Shown: piece after piece, positions 8,614 through 18,001 of the stretch | Position numbering within the stretch: the stretch's first letter is position 1 | Layout of the letters: each line of letters starts with the position of its first letter | From: Myxococcales bacterium | GTDB lineage: Bacteria; Myxococcota_A; Polyangia; JAAYKL01 | Reading direction: 5' to 3' | NCBI GenBank assembly: GCA_012522445.1 | Contig: JAAYKL010000021.1 | Coordinates: forward strand, 1 to 51,347 | Length of the DNA: 51,347 nt | Program-made: the position numbers and the translations under genes | The notes under the pieces: generated by a model | Seen by the model: the letters and a program-made list of their open reading frames with translations, nothing else | Told to the model about the DNA's origin: nothing | Databases searched by the model: none

Positions 8614-9927
8614 GTGGCTACTGGAATCGGGAGAATCGGGAAAAACCCGGAACTGAGAAAGCGCATCTTTTTTACGCTGACGATGTTGGCAGTGTATCGC
8701 ATTGGCGTTTTTGTGACGGCCCCTGGGGTTGACCGCGAAGTCATGGGGGAAATCGTACGGAGCAGCTCGGGTTCGTTCATGGGCATGTTTAATATGTTTT
8801 CGGGCGGTGCACTGGAAAACCTTTCCATCATGGCCTTGGGCATCATGCCTTATGTAACATCTTCTATTATTATGCAGCTCCTCTCTTCTGTCGTGCCGCG
8901 TATCGCAGAACTGCGGAAGGAAGGCGAGGCCGGCAGCCGCAAAATTAACCAATACACGCGCTATGGTGCGGTGATTATTGCCTTTGTGCAGTCTTATGCC
9001 ATGGCGGGCTACTTGGAGAGCCTGAACAGCAGTGGCGTGGGCGATGTGGTAAGCAACCCAGGCATCGGCTTTCGCCTCTTGACCATGTTGACCCTAACCA
9101 CCGGCACCGCCTTTATCATGTGGTTGGGGGAGCAAATTACGGAACGAGGCATTGGCAACGGCATTTCCCTGATCATTTTTGCCGGTATTGTGTCGGCCTT
9201 GCCCGATGCGTTGTTTCAAACAATCCAGATGGCAAAAATGGGCCAACTTACTCCCATCACCCTCATGATGATCGTCGCAGTGTTTCTCGCCGTGGTGGCC
9301 ACCATTGTGTTTTTTGAACGTGGCCAAAGACGCATTCCCATTCAACACGCCAAGCGTGTTCTGGGGCGAAAAGTTTACGGCGGGACGTCCTCCTTTTTGC
9401 CCTTGCGCGTGAACCAGTCGGGCGTTATTCCGCCCATTTTTGCTTCGACACTCTTGATGTTCCCGGGCACCTTGGCGGGAATGACTGGGTTTGAGCAGTT
9501 GAACCAACTCGTCGCTTTTGGTTCATGGCAGTACAACACCATTTATGGACTCTTGATCATTTTCTTCTGTTACTTCTACACGGCCATTACTTTTCAACCC
9601 GCAGATGTGGCAGACAATCTCAAGAAGCAGGGCGCTTTTATTCCCGGCATTCGTCCTGGAAAAAGGACCGCCAACTACATTGATAAAGTGCTCAACCGTA
9701 TCACCTTTGGTGGTGCATTATACGTGGCTACCGTCTGTGTTCTGCCGTCCATTTTGATCACCGAAATGACCATTCCGTTTTATCTCGGTGGCACGGGTTT
9801 GATGATTGTGGTGGGCGTGGCTTTGGACACCGCTCAGCAAATTGAATCGCACATGATCAGCCGTTTTTATGATGGCTTTACGGGGCCCCGTGGCGCTCGT
9901 ATCCGTGGCAGAAGGGCGGGTGCATAA
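8614..9927 (+). CDS. secY: Preprotein translocase channel subunit SecY
   Basis: The 437-residue product starts at GTG and has about ten hydrophobic segments. It has the GIMPYVTSSIIMQLLSSVVP plug and helix-2 region and the cytoplasmic loop RRIPIQHAKRVLGRKVYGG, followed by the LPLRVNQSGVIPPIFASTLL pore signature. SecY forms the inner-membrane protein-conducting channel with SecE and SecG. It sits in its usual place between rplO and adk. Confidence 0.98.
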   Translation: MATGIGRIGKNPELRKRIFFTLTMLAVYRIGVFVTAPGVDREVMGEIVRSSSGSFMGMFNMFSGGALENLSIMALGIMPYVTSSIIMQLLSSVVPRIAELRKEGEAGSRKINQYTRYGAVIIAFVQSYAMAGYLESLNSSGVGDVVSNPGIGFRLLTMLTLTTGTAFIMWLGEQITERGIGNGISLIIFAGIVSALPDALFQTIQMAKMGQLTPITLMMIVAVFLAVVATIVFFERGQRRIPIQHAKRVLGRKVYGGTSSFLPLRVNQSGVIPPIFASTLLMFPGTLAGMTGFEQLNQLVAFGSWQYNTIYGLLIIFFCYFYTAITFQPADVADNLKKQGAFIPGIRPGKRTANYIDKVLNRITFGGALYVATVCVLPSILITEMTIPFYLGGTGLMIVVGVALDTAQQIESHMISRFYDGFTGPRGARIRGRRAGA

Positions 9928-9934
9928 GCTTGTT

Positions 9935-10591
9935 ATGTCGATGCGCCTGATTTTAATAGGCCCACCCGGGGCTGGAAAAGGTACGCAAGCGAAGAAGTTG
10001 ATGGAACTTCTCCACGTGCCGCAACTCTCCACGGGCGATATGTTGCGCGCGGCGGTGGCCGCTCAAACGCCGCTGGGGATTCAGGCCAATACCTATATGG
10101 TGGCCGGGCAGTTGGTGCCAGACGACGTGGTGCTCGGCATGGTCCGCGAACGCCTTCGCCAGTCGGATGTCCAAACGGGGTTTATGTTGGATGGATTTCC
10201 GCGAACAGTGCAACAGGCAGAAGGCCTGGAAACATTGCTGGCGGAGTTGGGGCAAACCATCGACGCGGTCGTTGCGCTTGATGAAGCAGACGATGTGTTA
10301 ATCGAACGCATTACGGGGCGCAGGACCTGCGAAAAATGTGGCGCCATTTACCATATTGTGGTGAATCCGCCACCAGCAGATGGTGCGTGCCGCCATTGTG
10401 GACATCGCGTTTTTTTGCAGCGAAGCGACGATACGGAGAGTACGGTGCGCGCTCGGTTGATCGCCTACAACGAATCAACAGCACCGCTTATTGGTTTTTA
10501 CGAAGAACGAAGACTGTTGAAAAAAATTGAATGCACTGGTAAAGGCGCCGATGACGTTTTCTCGGCCCTCCGGGAAGCCCTTTCTCTCTGA
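9935..10591 (+). CDS. adk: Adenylate kinase, zinc-binding LID form
   Basis: The 218-residue enzyme converts ATP + AMP to 2 ADP. The P-loop GPPGAGKG is at residues 9-16, the AMP-site DGFPRT and the LID region GRRTCEKCG follow. The LID carries four cysteines (C132, C135, C152, C155), so it is the long form with a structural zinc site. I chose ATG 9935; ATG 9941 is also possible. A longer reading frame from 9869 overlaps secY and lacks family support. It starts eight bases after secY and is followed directly by rpmJ, without map or infA. Confidence 0.96.
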   Translation: MSMRLILIGPPGAGKGTQAKKLMELLHVPQLSTGDMLRAAVAAQTPLGIQANTYMVAGQLVPDDVVLGMVRERLRQSDVQTGFMLDGFPRTVQQAEGLETLLAELGQTIDAVVALDEADDVLIERITGRRTCEKCGAIYHIVVNPPPADGACRHCGHRVFLQRSDDTESTVRARLIAYNESTAPLIGFYEERRLLKKIECTGKGADDVFSALREALSL

Positions 10592-10622
10592 GTTCGCAAG
10601 ACATCAGGGTTTGGAGGTCGTT

Positions 10623-10736
10623 ATGAAGGTGAGACCATCAGTTAAAAAAATTTGCGACAAATGCAAAATTGTGAAGCGTCGGGGTGTTGTGCGTGTAATT
10701 TGTGAAAACCCTCGGCACAAACAGCGACAAGGTTAG
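10623..10736 (+). CDS. rpmJ: 50S ribosomal protein L36, zinc-binding form
   Basis: The ATG at 10623 gives a 37-residue protein, [20 protein letters not shown] and so on, with the zinc ligands C11, C14, C27 and H32. This is the C+ form of L36. GGAGGT at 10613-10618 is well placed before this ATG. A longer frame from 10527 runs through the end of adk and should not be used. The gene opens the alpha block and ends nine bases before rpsM. Confidence 0.96.
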   Translation: MKVRPSVKKICDKCKIVKRRGVVRVICENPRHKQRQG

Positions 10737-10745
10737 GAGGATACT

Positions 10746-11117
10746 GTGGCACGCATTGCGGGTGTGGACCTTCCACGCAAAAAGCACATTCGGATCGCTT
10801 TGACTTATATTTACGGGATTGGTGAGACCAGTGCCCGAGAAATTTGTGAAAAAGCTCAAGTAGATCCCAGCCGAAAAGCGGATGAATTGAACGAAAGCGA
10901 AATCAAGGCAATCCGCGACGTCATTCATGATGAATACAAAGTTGAAGGTGATTTGAAACGCGATGTCTCCATGAACATCAAACGCTTGATGGATCTGGGG
11001 TGTTATCGCGGATTGCGGCATCGCCGTAGTCTTCCTTGCCGTGGGCAACGGACGCACACGAATGCCAGAACTCGTAAAGGCCCCAAACGCGGTGCCCCGA
11101 TTAAGAAAAAGAAATAA
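10746..11117 (+). CDS. rpsM: 30S ribosomal protein S13
   Basis: The 123-residue protein starts at GTG with [20 protein letters not shown] and contains [10 protein letters not shown] (helix-hairpin-helix) and the end [20 protein letters not shown], the S13 signature. It contacts the P-site tRNA and forms bridges to L5. TTAGGAGG at 10733-10740 lies just upstream and overlaps the rpmJ stop. Confidence 0.98.
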   Translation: MARIAGVDLPRKKHIRIALTYIYGIGETSAREICEKAQVDPSRKADELNESEIKAIRDVIHDEYKVEGDLKRDVSMNIKRLMDLGCYRGLRHRRSLPCRGQRTHTNARTRKGPKRGAPIKKKK

Positions 11118-11134
11118 GACAGGATTAATCAACG

Positions 11135-11530
11135 ATGGCTAAGGCAAAAACGACGAGAAATGTTAAGAAGAAGGTAAAGAAGAATATTCCAGTGGGCGTG
11201 GTTCACGTTCATTCTACCTTCAACAATACAACAATCACCATCACCGATGTGGCCGGAAATGCCATCTCGTGGGCGACAGCTGGCGCGATGGGCTTTAAGG
11301 GCTCGCGAAAGAGCACATCTTTTGCAGCGCAACTCGCCGCCGAAGATGCCGCCAAAAAGGCGATGGAACACGGTCTGCGGCAGGTGTCTGTTTTGGTAAA
11401 AGGCCCCGGCTCTGGTCGTGAATCTGCGCTGCGCGCAGTGCAGGCTTCGGGCCTGAAAATCACATTGATTCGCGATGTGACCCCAATTCCCCACAATGGT
11501 TGCCGACCGTCGAAACGGCGTAGGGTCTGA
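11135..11530 (+). CDS. rpsK: 30S ribosomal protein S11
   Basis: The 131-residue protein has [21 protein letters not shown] residues ([19 protein letters not shown]), [34 protein letters not shown] and the C-terminal end [20 protein letters not shown], all standard S11. It lies on the platform of the 30S subunit near the E site. Confidence 0.98.
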   Translation: MAKAKTTRNVKKKVKKNIPVGVVHVHSTFNNTTITITDVAGNAISWATAGAMGFKGSRKSTSFAAQLAAEDAAKKAMEHGLRQVSVLVKGPGSGRESALRAVQASGLKITLIRDVTPIPHNGCRPSKRRRV

Positions 11531-11545
11531 TTTTAGGAGGACAAA

Positions 11546-12172
11546 GTGGCACGTTATCTTGGGCCTGTTTGTAAGCAATGCCGTCGTGAAGGCGCCAAAC
11601 TTTTCTTGAAGGGTGAGCGCTGCTTATCAGATAAATGCGCGTTTGATAGACGCCCTTATGCCCCCGGGCAACACGGTCAGCGCCGCAGCAAGGCATCGGA
11701 ATACTCCCGACACTTGCGCGAAAAACAAAAGGTGCGCCGCATTTACGGGATCCTCGAAAAACAGTTTTCACTGTATTTCGATAAGGCAGATGCTGCCAAA
11801 GGCGTAACCGGCGATAATTTGTTGCGGTTATTGGAGAGTCGTTTGGACAACATCGTTTATCGGATGGGGTTCGCCAACACGCGCAAGGCGGGACGACAAT
11901 TGGTGCGTCACAACCATGTTTTGATTAACGGAAAAAAGGTCAATATCCCCTCCTACTTGGTGAAGGCTGGCGACGAAATTTCCATTCGCGAACGCTCGTT
12001 AAAAATCGGCGTCATTCAGGGAGCGCTCGAGAGTAAAGAGCGAACGGGCTGGGACCCTTGGTTGGAAGTGGATGCCAAAAAATTCAAAGGCGTCGTAAAA
12101 GAAATTCCCCAGGTCCAGGACTTGCAATTGTCCATTGAACCTCAGTTGATCGTAGAATTCTACTCCAAGTAG
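11546..12172 (+). CDS. rpsD: 30S ribosomal protein S4, zinc-binding form
   Basis: The 208-residue product starts at GTG with ARYLGPVCKQCRREGAKLF. The N-terminus keeps four cysteines (C9, C12, C26, C31), the zinc-binding C+ form. The S4 domain RLDNIVYRMGFANTRKAGRQ lies near residue 95-120. S4 is a primary 16S binder and in some bacteria represses the alpha operon. An AGGAGG site at 11536-11541 supports this start. It sits between rpsK and rpoA as usual. Confidence 0.97.
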   Translation: MARYLGPVCKQCRREGAKLFLKGERCLSDKCAFDRRPYAPGQHGQRRSKASEYSRHLREKQKVRRIYGILEKQFSLYFDKADAAKGVTGDNLLRLLESRLDNIVYRMGFANTRKAGRQLVRHNHVLINGKKVNIPSYLVKAGDEISIRERSLKIGVIQGALESKERTGWDPWLEVDAKKFKGVVKEIPQVQDLQLSIEPQLIVEFYSK

Positions 12173-12196
12173 AGTCACTGAAGAGAGGAGACCGGC

Positions 12197-13216
12197 ATGT
12201 ACAGGCGCAATTGGCGCGAGCTTATCCGGCCACGTGGTTTGGTGGCTGATCAGAATACCTTGTCGGACGTGTACGGTAAGTTTGTTTGCGAGCCCTTGGA
12301 ACGCGGATTTGCCATTACACTTGGCAACTCCTTGCGGCGCGTCTTGCTTTCGTCGCTGCAGGGAACCGCTGTTCTGGCGGTTAAATTTGACGACGCATCT
12401 CACGAGTTCACCACGATTTCGGACGTCATCGAAGATGTCACCGAAATCATTTTGAACTTAAAAGAAGTGGTGTTGAAATTGCACGAACCCAAGGAAGTGA
12501 CCCTCCGCGTTGACGTGGAAGGCCCTGCCCGAGTGACCGCGAAGGACATTCAGGCTTCCAATTTGGTGGATGTGTTGAATCCCGACCACTACATCGCCAC
12601 GGTGGCGGAAGGTGGCCGACTCGCCTTTGAAGTCAAGGTGGGCCCAGGCCGGGGATATCAGCCCACGGAACGTCGTTTCATCGTGGACGAGGCACCCACT
12701 GAGGCGGGCTGGATTCAACTGGACGCCCTGTATTCACCGGTGCAAAAGGTGAATTACACGGTGACCAACGCGCGTGTTGGGCAAATTACCGACTACGACA
12801 AGCTGACTTTGGAAGTGTGGACAAACGGCAGCGTGAAACCCGATGACGCCATCGCGTATGCCGCCAAAATTCTCAAAGAACACCTCAACATCTTCATCAA
12901 TTTCGAGGAAGATCTGGAGCCTGCCATCAGCGATGTGGAAGAGCCAGAGCAGGCGGTGAACGAAAACCTCTTCAGGCCGGTTGACGAGCTGGAACTCTCG
13001 GTTCGCTCATCGAACTGTCTGCAGAACATTGGCATTAAGTTGATTGGCGAGTTGGTGCAGAAGACAGAAGCCGAAATGCTGAAAACAAAGAATTTCGGCC
13101 GAAAATCGCTGAAAGAAATTCGCGACATTCTCGCGGAGATGGATTTGCAACTCGGCATGAAGTTGGACAATTGGGAGCAATTGTACGAACGCTGGAAAAA
13201 GCAGCAGGGATCATAG
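12197..13216 (+). CDS. rpoA: RNA polymerase alpha subunit
   Basis: The 339-residue product contains the N-terminal dimerisation domain with [20 protein letters not shown] and LSSLQGTAV, a linker near 235-255, and the C-terminal domain with [16 protein letters not shown], the pattern that binds UP elements and activators. Length is typical. The gene is 24 bases after rpsD and nine bases before rplQ. It is co-expressed with ribosomal proteins, as in most bacteria. Confidence 0.98.
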   Translation: MYRRNWRELIRPRGLVADQNTLSDVYGKFVCEPLERGFAITLGNSLRRVLLSSLQGTAVLAVKFDDASHEFTTISDVIEDVTEIILNLKEVVLKLHEPKEVTLRVDVEGPARVTAKDIQASNLVDVLNPDHYIATVAEGGRLAFEVKVGPGRGYQPTERRFIVDEAPTEAGWIQLDALYSPVQKVNYTVTNARVGQITDYDKLTLEVWTNGSVKPDDAIAYAAKILKEHLNIFINFEEDLEPAISDVEEPEQAVNENLFRPVDELELSVRSSNCLQNIGIKLIGELVQKTEAEMLKTKNFGRKSLKEIRDILAEMDLQLGMKLDNWEQLYERWKKQQGS

Positions 13217-13225
13217 GGTGTCAAG

Positions 13226-13666
13226 ATGAGACATAGAAAATCAGGCAGAAAACTCGGTCGCAATTCGAGCCACAGAAGGGCCATGTTTCGCAATCTGGCT
13301 GCGGCGTTGATTTTGCACGAGAAAATCGATACGACGCACGCCAAGGCCATGGAGCTTCGACGCTTTGTTGAACCCTTGATCACAAAAGCGGCCAAGTCGC
13401 CCAATGTGGGAGAGGCGTTGGACAAATTGAGCGCCGAGGAGCGCGCGCAACAAATTCACTTGCGCCGCGTCGTTGGCAAATTTCTCCCGCACATGTACCA
13501 GGATGGATTGGCGGAGAGCCTCCCGGTTGACATCATTGAGAAGCTGTTTGTCAACTTGGGACCACGGTTTAAAAACCGCCCCGGCGGGTACACGCGCATC
13601 ACCAAAATTGGTACGCGCCGTGGTGACTGTGCCCCCATGTCCCGCATCGAACTCTTGGTCGATTAA
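13226..13666 (+). CDS. rplQ: 50S ribosomal protein L17
   Basis: The 146-residue protein begins [20 protein letters not shown] and has [20 protein letters not shown] and [20 protein letters not shown], the L17 signature. It is at the tunnel-exit side of the 50S. It closes the ribosomal cluster. I see no clear hairpin-plus-T-run terminator between its stop and the next gene. Confidence 0.97.
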   Translation: MRHRKSGRKLGRNSSHRRAMFRNLAAALILHEKIDTTHAKAMELRRFVEPLITKAAKSPNVGEALDKLSAEERAQQIHLRRVVGKFLPHMYQDGLAESLPVDIIEKLFVNLGPRFKNRPGGYTRITKIGTRRGDCAPMSRIELLVD

Positions 13667-13684
13667 TATTCCCCTTTCCACAAC

Positions 13685-13713
13685 TTCATTTCACTCATTA
13701 TTGCAGGTATAAT
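13685..13713 (+). promoter_or_regulatory. Candidate sigma-70-type promoter
   Basis: A perfect TATAAT lies at 13708-13713, preceded at 17 bases by TTCATT (13685-13690), a weak -35 match. It is in the only free space between rplQ and the next gene. It could give the following multidomain gene its own transcription, separate from the ribosomal operon. Confidence 0.42.
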
Positions 13714-13739
13714 CCGGGCTGCTTTTTGGAAGCAGAACA

Positions 13740-15842
13740 TTGCATCGGTTTATGACAATGAAACACCATACGCCAGACGTGTTGATGATTGGATCCCCAT
13801 ACCGCAAGGGGGATGGCGTCTTCGATGCAACGGATTTGTTTCGGGTGCACTTTGTGGAACCCGAAGAGTTGTCTGTCGCCTCTTTTTCAGAGCATGCGCC
13901 CAAACTGATTGTGCTCTGGCCCCAGCAGGATTTGTTGTCGACGGTGTTGTCCCTGGCCAATCGCTCCGCGCCCAATTCGCCGATATCGATTCTGGTGGTG
14001 GGGCCCTCTTCGCAGGCCAGCTATTTTTTGGAGGCCGGGGCGGCTTACTTTGTGGACGAAGCAGCGCCTACAGCGGTGCTGTTGCGCGGCATTGAAGTCA
14101 TGCTGGGGGTCTTCTCGGTGCGCCCGATGTATGGGGCAGCGCACGAAATTCGAACAGCGGTTGAACCGTTGCACGTTGCGTTGGAGGAAGCGGCGCTCGC
14201 CGCCAATGTGGAGCGCCTTAGCGACGACATCGTGCCTCGGGTCCCCTTTGTGCAACACGGTTTGTCCTTGAAAGGCCTGATCGAAACATTGGAGGGTAGC
14301 TGGTTGCGCGCACCGGTGCAGAGCGGTGATGCGCCCGCATCTGAGGGCTTGGAGTCCGTGGACTTGCAGGGATATGTGGCCCCGAGAGAGCAGGTGGATG
14401 AGCAGCGCTCCGAACCACCGGATGCCGTGTTGGACAGCGCCTCAGGTGCACCGCCGCCCGCTCCTCCGTCCGTGTCGGAATTGGCGGAGCAGCGCAGTGT
14501 CTCGACGCTGCCACCGCGTGCTGCGGCGACGCCTCCGGCAGAAGATGAGGGCGTAAAATCCGAGTTGGACGCGATCGCCCGCTCGCTCATGCACCCGGTC
14601 GACAAGGAGGTCGTGCGTGTGGAGCGAGATGCTGCACATGTGTCCACCATTGCGCCGACCTCGGCCAACCAAGCGGTGACGCGCGATTGGCGTGCGCCTG
14701 CCCAGCAGTTGTCGAGTGATGCGCATAGCCCCACGGAAGAGTGGTCTGTGGCGCAGGGTGGCTCGCTGAGCGAGATGCCGGTTTGGCAGTTGTTTGCGCG
14801 GCTGGTGCAGCATTCGTATTCGGGACAACTGACGCTCTCGCGCCGCGAAGTGCAGCGCATCATCCCCTTTGAAAATGGCACGCCGTTGATGGTGGCTTCG
14901 AATGCCCGCGGGGACCGCTTAATCGAGCTCTTGTTTCGGGAGGGGCGCTTGTCTGCTGAGCAGTATGCCAGTGCCTCGGAAACCATTGCTGTGAGCGGTC
15001 GTCGCGCTGGCGTGGTGATGATGGACCAGGGGTGGATCGCCCCGCGCGAACTCTTTCCCCTGGTGCGCTATCACTATGAATACTTGCTGGGGGATGCCTT
15101 GTTCTGGTCCGAGGGAACCTATCAGTTGGCGCCGTTGCCGGAACCGCTTCGAGAGCCCATTTTGTTGGATGTTTCAGGTGTTGCGGTGTTGGTTGAGGCC
15201 TTCCGCACCCATGCGTCGGAGGCGTTGCTCAATCGGTTGCTGCCACCGGAAACCGTGTTGCAAAATGGGGCGGCAGCCAACAAGTGGCCGCTGGATGACT
15301 TCGCCTTGTTGCCGCAGGAGTTGGCGTGTTTGCAAGATGTGAACGGCGAACGTTCGCTGCAGCGTCTGGCGCAGCGCGGCGCGATACCTGTACACGAGTT
15401 GCAGTCTGCCCTGGTGCCCATGTTGTTGCTCGAGTGGCTGCAGGTGCGTGACGAGGCGACACCGGATGCGGAGAGCGCCCCGCCGCCCTTGACCGATGCG
15501 GTGGTTGTGAGCGAGATGTCCGGTACTCTCCCAGAGAGGGCGTCGGACGCGGCATATGAGAATGAGGTTGGCGATGCCCGTGCGCGTGTGGTGCAAAAAA
15601 TGGCCCAGGTGCACGAAGGGACGTATTTTACCATCTTGGAGGTGGGCGATACCGCGGCATCGTATGAAGTGCGAAAGGCATACCAACGCTTGAAAGCAGC
15701 GTTTCAATTGGAGTTGTTTGCAATACCGGAGTTGGCGGATCTGCGCAGTGACGTGACGGTGATCGGAAAGGTGCTGGACGAAGCCTTTGATGTATTGCGC
15801 GATGACGCGCGCCGTGAAGCATATCGCCGAGCGCATGTGTAA
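13740..15842 (+). CDS. Pseudo-receiver / DUF4388 / J-domain-like protein
   Basis: The 700-residue protein appears to be soluble and multidomain. Residues 10-125 look like a CheY-type fold (VLMIGSPY..., LIVLWPQQD, ILVVGPSS, AAYFVDEAA), but the phospho-accepting Asp position is not recognisable. Residues 200-335 are a Pro/Ala/Ser-rich linker. Residues 340-500 resemble DUF4388/PATAN (GSLSEMPVWQLFARLVQHSY, then SGQLTLSR), a domain common in Myxococcota and Cyanobacteria signalling. The last 75 residues look like a J-domain (YFTILEV, AYQRLK, LRDDARREAY), but the HPD tripeptide is absent, so activation of DnaK is unlikely. I chose TTG 13740 because GGAAG at 13728-13732 is seven bases upstream; ATG 13752 is the alternative. 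Its function is unknown; a signalling or scaffold role is inferred. Confidence 0.75.
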   Translation: MHRFMTMKHHTPDVLMIGSPYRKGDGVFDATDLFRVHFVEPEELSVASFSEHAPKLIVLWPQQDLLSTVLSLANRSAPNSPISILVVGPSSQASYFLEAGAAYFVDEAAPTAVLLRGIEVMLGVFSVRPMYGAAHEIRTAVEPLHVALEEAALAANVERLSDDIVPRVPFVQHGLSLKGLIETLEGSWLRAPVQSGDAPASEGLESVDLQGYVAPREQVDEQRSEPPDAVLDSASGAPPPAPPSVSELAEQRSVSTLPPRAAATPPAEDEGVKSELDAIARSLMHPVDKEVVRVERDAAHVSTIAPTSANQAVTRDWRAPAQQLSSDAHSPTEEWSVAQGGSLSEMPVWQLFARLVQHSYSGQLTLSRREVQRIIPFENGTPLMVASNARGDRLIELLFREGRLSAEQYASASETIAVSGRRAGVVMMDQGWIAPRELFPLVRYHYEYLLGDALFWSEGTYQLAPLPEPLREPILLDVSGVAVLVEAFRTHASEALLNRLLPPETVLQNGAAANKWPLDDFALLPQELACLQDVNGERSLQRLAQRGAIPVHELQSALVPMLLLEWLQVRDEATPDAESAPPPLTDAVVVSEMSGTLPERASDAAYENEVGDARARVVQKMAQVHEGTYFTILEVGDTAASYEVRKAYQRLKAAFQLELFAIPELADLRSDVTVIGKVLDEAFDVLRDDARREAYRRAHV

Positions 15843-15873
15843 TACCGGTGCATGAGGGAAAGGGCGTTTTGAC

Positions 15874-16383
15874 ATGGCGATTCGGAAAATCTTGGTCTAT
15901 CCCGAGGATGTGTTGCGGCGAAAAACACGCACCGTCACGGTTTTCGACGACGCGTTGCGCACATTGGTCGACGATATGATCGAAACGATGTACGCGGCCC
16001 CCGGTGTTGGTTTGGCGGCCAATCAAGTCGGCGTCGATTTGCAGGTCTGCGTGGTGGACGTGTCTTACCCGGACGGGGACGCGCAGCTTCACGTCTTGAT
16101 CAATCCCGAAATTGTGCAGGGCGAGGGCGAGATTGTGTGGGAAGAAGGCTGCTTGAGTTTTCCGGACGTCTTGGTGGATGTCACGCGTTCCAACCAAATC
16201 CTCGTGCGTGCAGTTGATGTGAATGGCCAACCCTTTGAGCTATCCGCAGAGGGCTTTTTGGCCGTGGCACTTCAACACGAAATCGATCACTTGAACGGCA
16301 TCTCTTTGGCGGACAAGGTAGGATACCTGCGCCGCAAGATGATGCTCAAAGACTTGAAGCTCTTCAAAGAAAGCCATCGGTAA
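15874..16383 (+). CDS. def: Peptide deformylase
   Basis: The 169-residue enzyme removes the formyl group from the N-terminal methionine of new proteins. All three motifs are present: GVGLAANQVG at 44-53, EEGCLSFPD with metal ligand C93, and QHEIDHLNG with metal ligands H135 and H139 and catalytic E136. It is followed seven bases later by fmt, so the enzymes that add and remove the formyl group are probably co-expressed. The upstream region 15843-15873 has no clear promoter. Confidence 0.97.
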   Translation: MAIRKILVYPEDVLRRKTRTVTVFDDALRTLVDDMIETMYAAPGVGLAANQVGVDLQVCVVDVSYPDGDAQLHVLINPEIVQGEGEIVWEEGCLSFPDVLVDVTRSNQILVRAVDVNGQPFELSAEGFLAVALQHEIDHLNGISLADKVGYLRRKMMLKDLKLFKESHR

Positions 16384-16389
16384 CGTCTC

Positions 16390-17343
16390 GTGCGTCCATC
16401 GGTTGTATTTATGGGAACGCCGGCGTTTGCGGTGCCAGCCTTGTGTGGCTTGGCCGCGTCGTGCGATGTGCGACTGGTGATTACCCAGCCGGATAGGCCT
16501 TCGGGACGAGGGCGTGCATTGGCGGCGTCTCCGGTCAAGGCCATGGCGCTACAGTTGGGGCTCCCCGTTCTGCAACCCGAGATTGTGAAGGGCAAGCGTT
16601 TTGCAGAAAAGATGGCGGCGTTGCACCCAGACTACATCGTGACGGCGGCCTATGGGCGCATTTTGGGTCCGTCGCTGTTGCGGGTGCCCCAGCGCGCTTG
16701 CCTAAATGTGCATGCATCGATTTTGCCCGCCTATCGCGGCGCGGCACCGGTGAATCACGCCATCCTCAATGGGGAGACAGAGGCGGGTGTGTCGATTATG
16801 CAAATGGTGACCGAGTTGGATGCGGGGCCGGTGTATCGCGTTGCCAAGACGCAAATTGGCGAACAGGAAACCGCTGGCGAGCTCTTGACGCGGTTGGCGC
16901 AACTCGGCGCCGATGCATTGATGGAGGTGTTGCAGGACTTTGGTGCGCACACCCCGCAGGTGCAAGACGACTCGCGTGCGACCTTTGCGCCGATGCTTCA
17001 AAAGTCCGATGGCATTATCGACTGGTCGAAGCGCGCTATCGAGATACACAACCACATCCGCGCCATGACCCCTTGGCCCGGTGCCACGACGCTTTGGCAG
17101 GGGCAGGCGGTGAAAATCGGCGCTGCGACCGTGGCAACCAACGATGTGTCCGCAACCAGCAACACACCGGGGACCGTGTTGCAAATGGATGAACGAGGCA
17201 TTGAGGTCGCCTGTGGTCGCGGGGCACTGCGGCTGTTGGCCGTGCAATTTCCGGGTAAGAAAATGCTGCACGTATCGCAATTCATTCACGCAACGCCCCT
17301 GCAGCAAGGCGCTTGCTTTTCCGCTGATTCGGCGCATCGATAA
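16390..17343 (+). CDS. fmt: Methionyl-tRNA formyltransferase
   Basis: The 317-residue protein starts at GTG. It has VVFMGTPAFAVPAL at the start, the folate-site region HASILPAYRGAAPVNHAI (equivalent of the SLLP motif) near residue 108, and ITQLDAGP-like VTELDAGPVY. The C-terminal domain is the usual OB-fold. It transfers a formyl group from 10-formyl-THF to initiator Met-tRNA. It is paired with def, a common arrangement. Confidence 0.97.
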   Translation: MRPSVVFMGTPAFAVPALCGLAASCDVRLVITQPDRPSGRGRALAASPVKAMALQLGLPVLQPEIVKGKRFAEKMAALHPDYIVTAAYGRILGPSLLRVPQRACLNVHASILPAYRGAAPVNHAILNGETEAGVSIMQMVTELDAGPVYRVAKTQIGEQETAGELLTRLAQLGADALMEVLQDFGAHTPQVQDDSRATFAPMLQKSDGIIDWSKRAIEIHNHIRAMTPWPGATTLWQGQAVKIGAATVATNDVSATSNTPGTVLQMDERGIEVACGRGALRLLAVQFPGKKMLHVSQFIHATPLQQGACFSADSAHR

Positions 17344-17358
17344 ATAGGTCAATTCGCT

Positions 17359-17997
17359 ATGAGTGAAATATTTGCCCCCATTGCAGAATGGTACATGGCG
17401 CACATCAATTACTTTACCGTGTGCCTGCTCATGACCATTGAGAGTTCCTTTATCCCTTTCCCCTCTGAAATTGTGGTGCCGCCAGCAGCATGGAAGGCGG
17501 CCGGGGGCGAATTGAGTATGGCGTTGGTGTTGGCGAGTGCCACGCTGGGGGCCTTGCTGGGCGCCCTGTTGAACTACTTTTTGGCACGCACATTGGGGCG
17601 CAAAGTGGTGTATGCGCTGGCCAATACCCGCGTGGCGCACATGATGTTGATCTCTGAAGAGTCGCTGGTGAAGGCGGAGAAGTTCTTTGTGAAGTACGGC
17701 GCCATCTCCACGCTGATTGGGCGATTGGTAACGGTGGTGCGACAGTTGATATCCTTACCCGCCGGACTCGCCAAGATGCCCTTGTTGCCCTTTATCCTTT
17801 ACACCGCTGTTGGGGCCTTTATCTGGAATGTGATTTTGGCATTGGCGGGATATTACCTCCATTCGCAAAAAGAACTCCTCGAACGCTATTTCCACCAGAT
17901 CGCCATTGCGGGGATTGTCTTGGGCGGTGCCCTGGTACTGTTTTTTCTGCTCAAGTCATTTCGCAACCGCAAGGCGCCCCAATCCAAGGCGCCGTAA
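17359..17997 (+). CDS. DedA-family inner-membrane protein
   Basis: The 212-residue protein has several hydrophobic stretches and the DedA signature: an F-X-K-Y-G-X3-T-X-I-G-R-L stretch (FFVKYGAISTLIGRL), followed by VRQLISLPAGLAKM and GAFIWN. DedA/SNARE-associated proteins are thought to move or scramble phospholipids or undecaprenyl-phosphate across the inner membrane. The C-terminus is basic and probably cytoplasmic. It starts 15 bases after fmt and ends four bases before the next gene, so the two may be co-transcribed. Confidence 0.88.
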   Translation: MSEIFAPIAEWYMAHINYFTVCLLMTIESSFIPFPSEIVVPPAAWKAAGGELSMALVLASATLGALLGALLNYFLARTLGRKVVYALANTRVAHMMLISEESLVKAEKFFVKYGAISTLIGRLVTVVRQLISLPAGLAKMPLLPFILYTAVGAFIWNVILALAGYYLHSQKELLERYFHQIAIAGIVLGGALVLFFLLKSFRNRKAPQSKAP

Positions 17998-18001
17998 CAC
18001 C

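Noticed and set aside
17906..18001. The upstream extension of the NAGPA-like reading frame into dedA
   Set aside because: It overlaps the end of dedA by 92 bases and reads as Cys/Arg-rich nonsense. The signal anchor follows the TTG at 18002.
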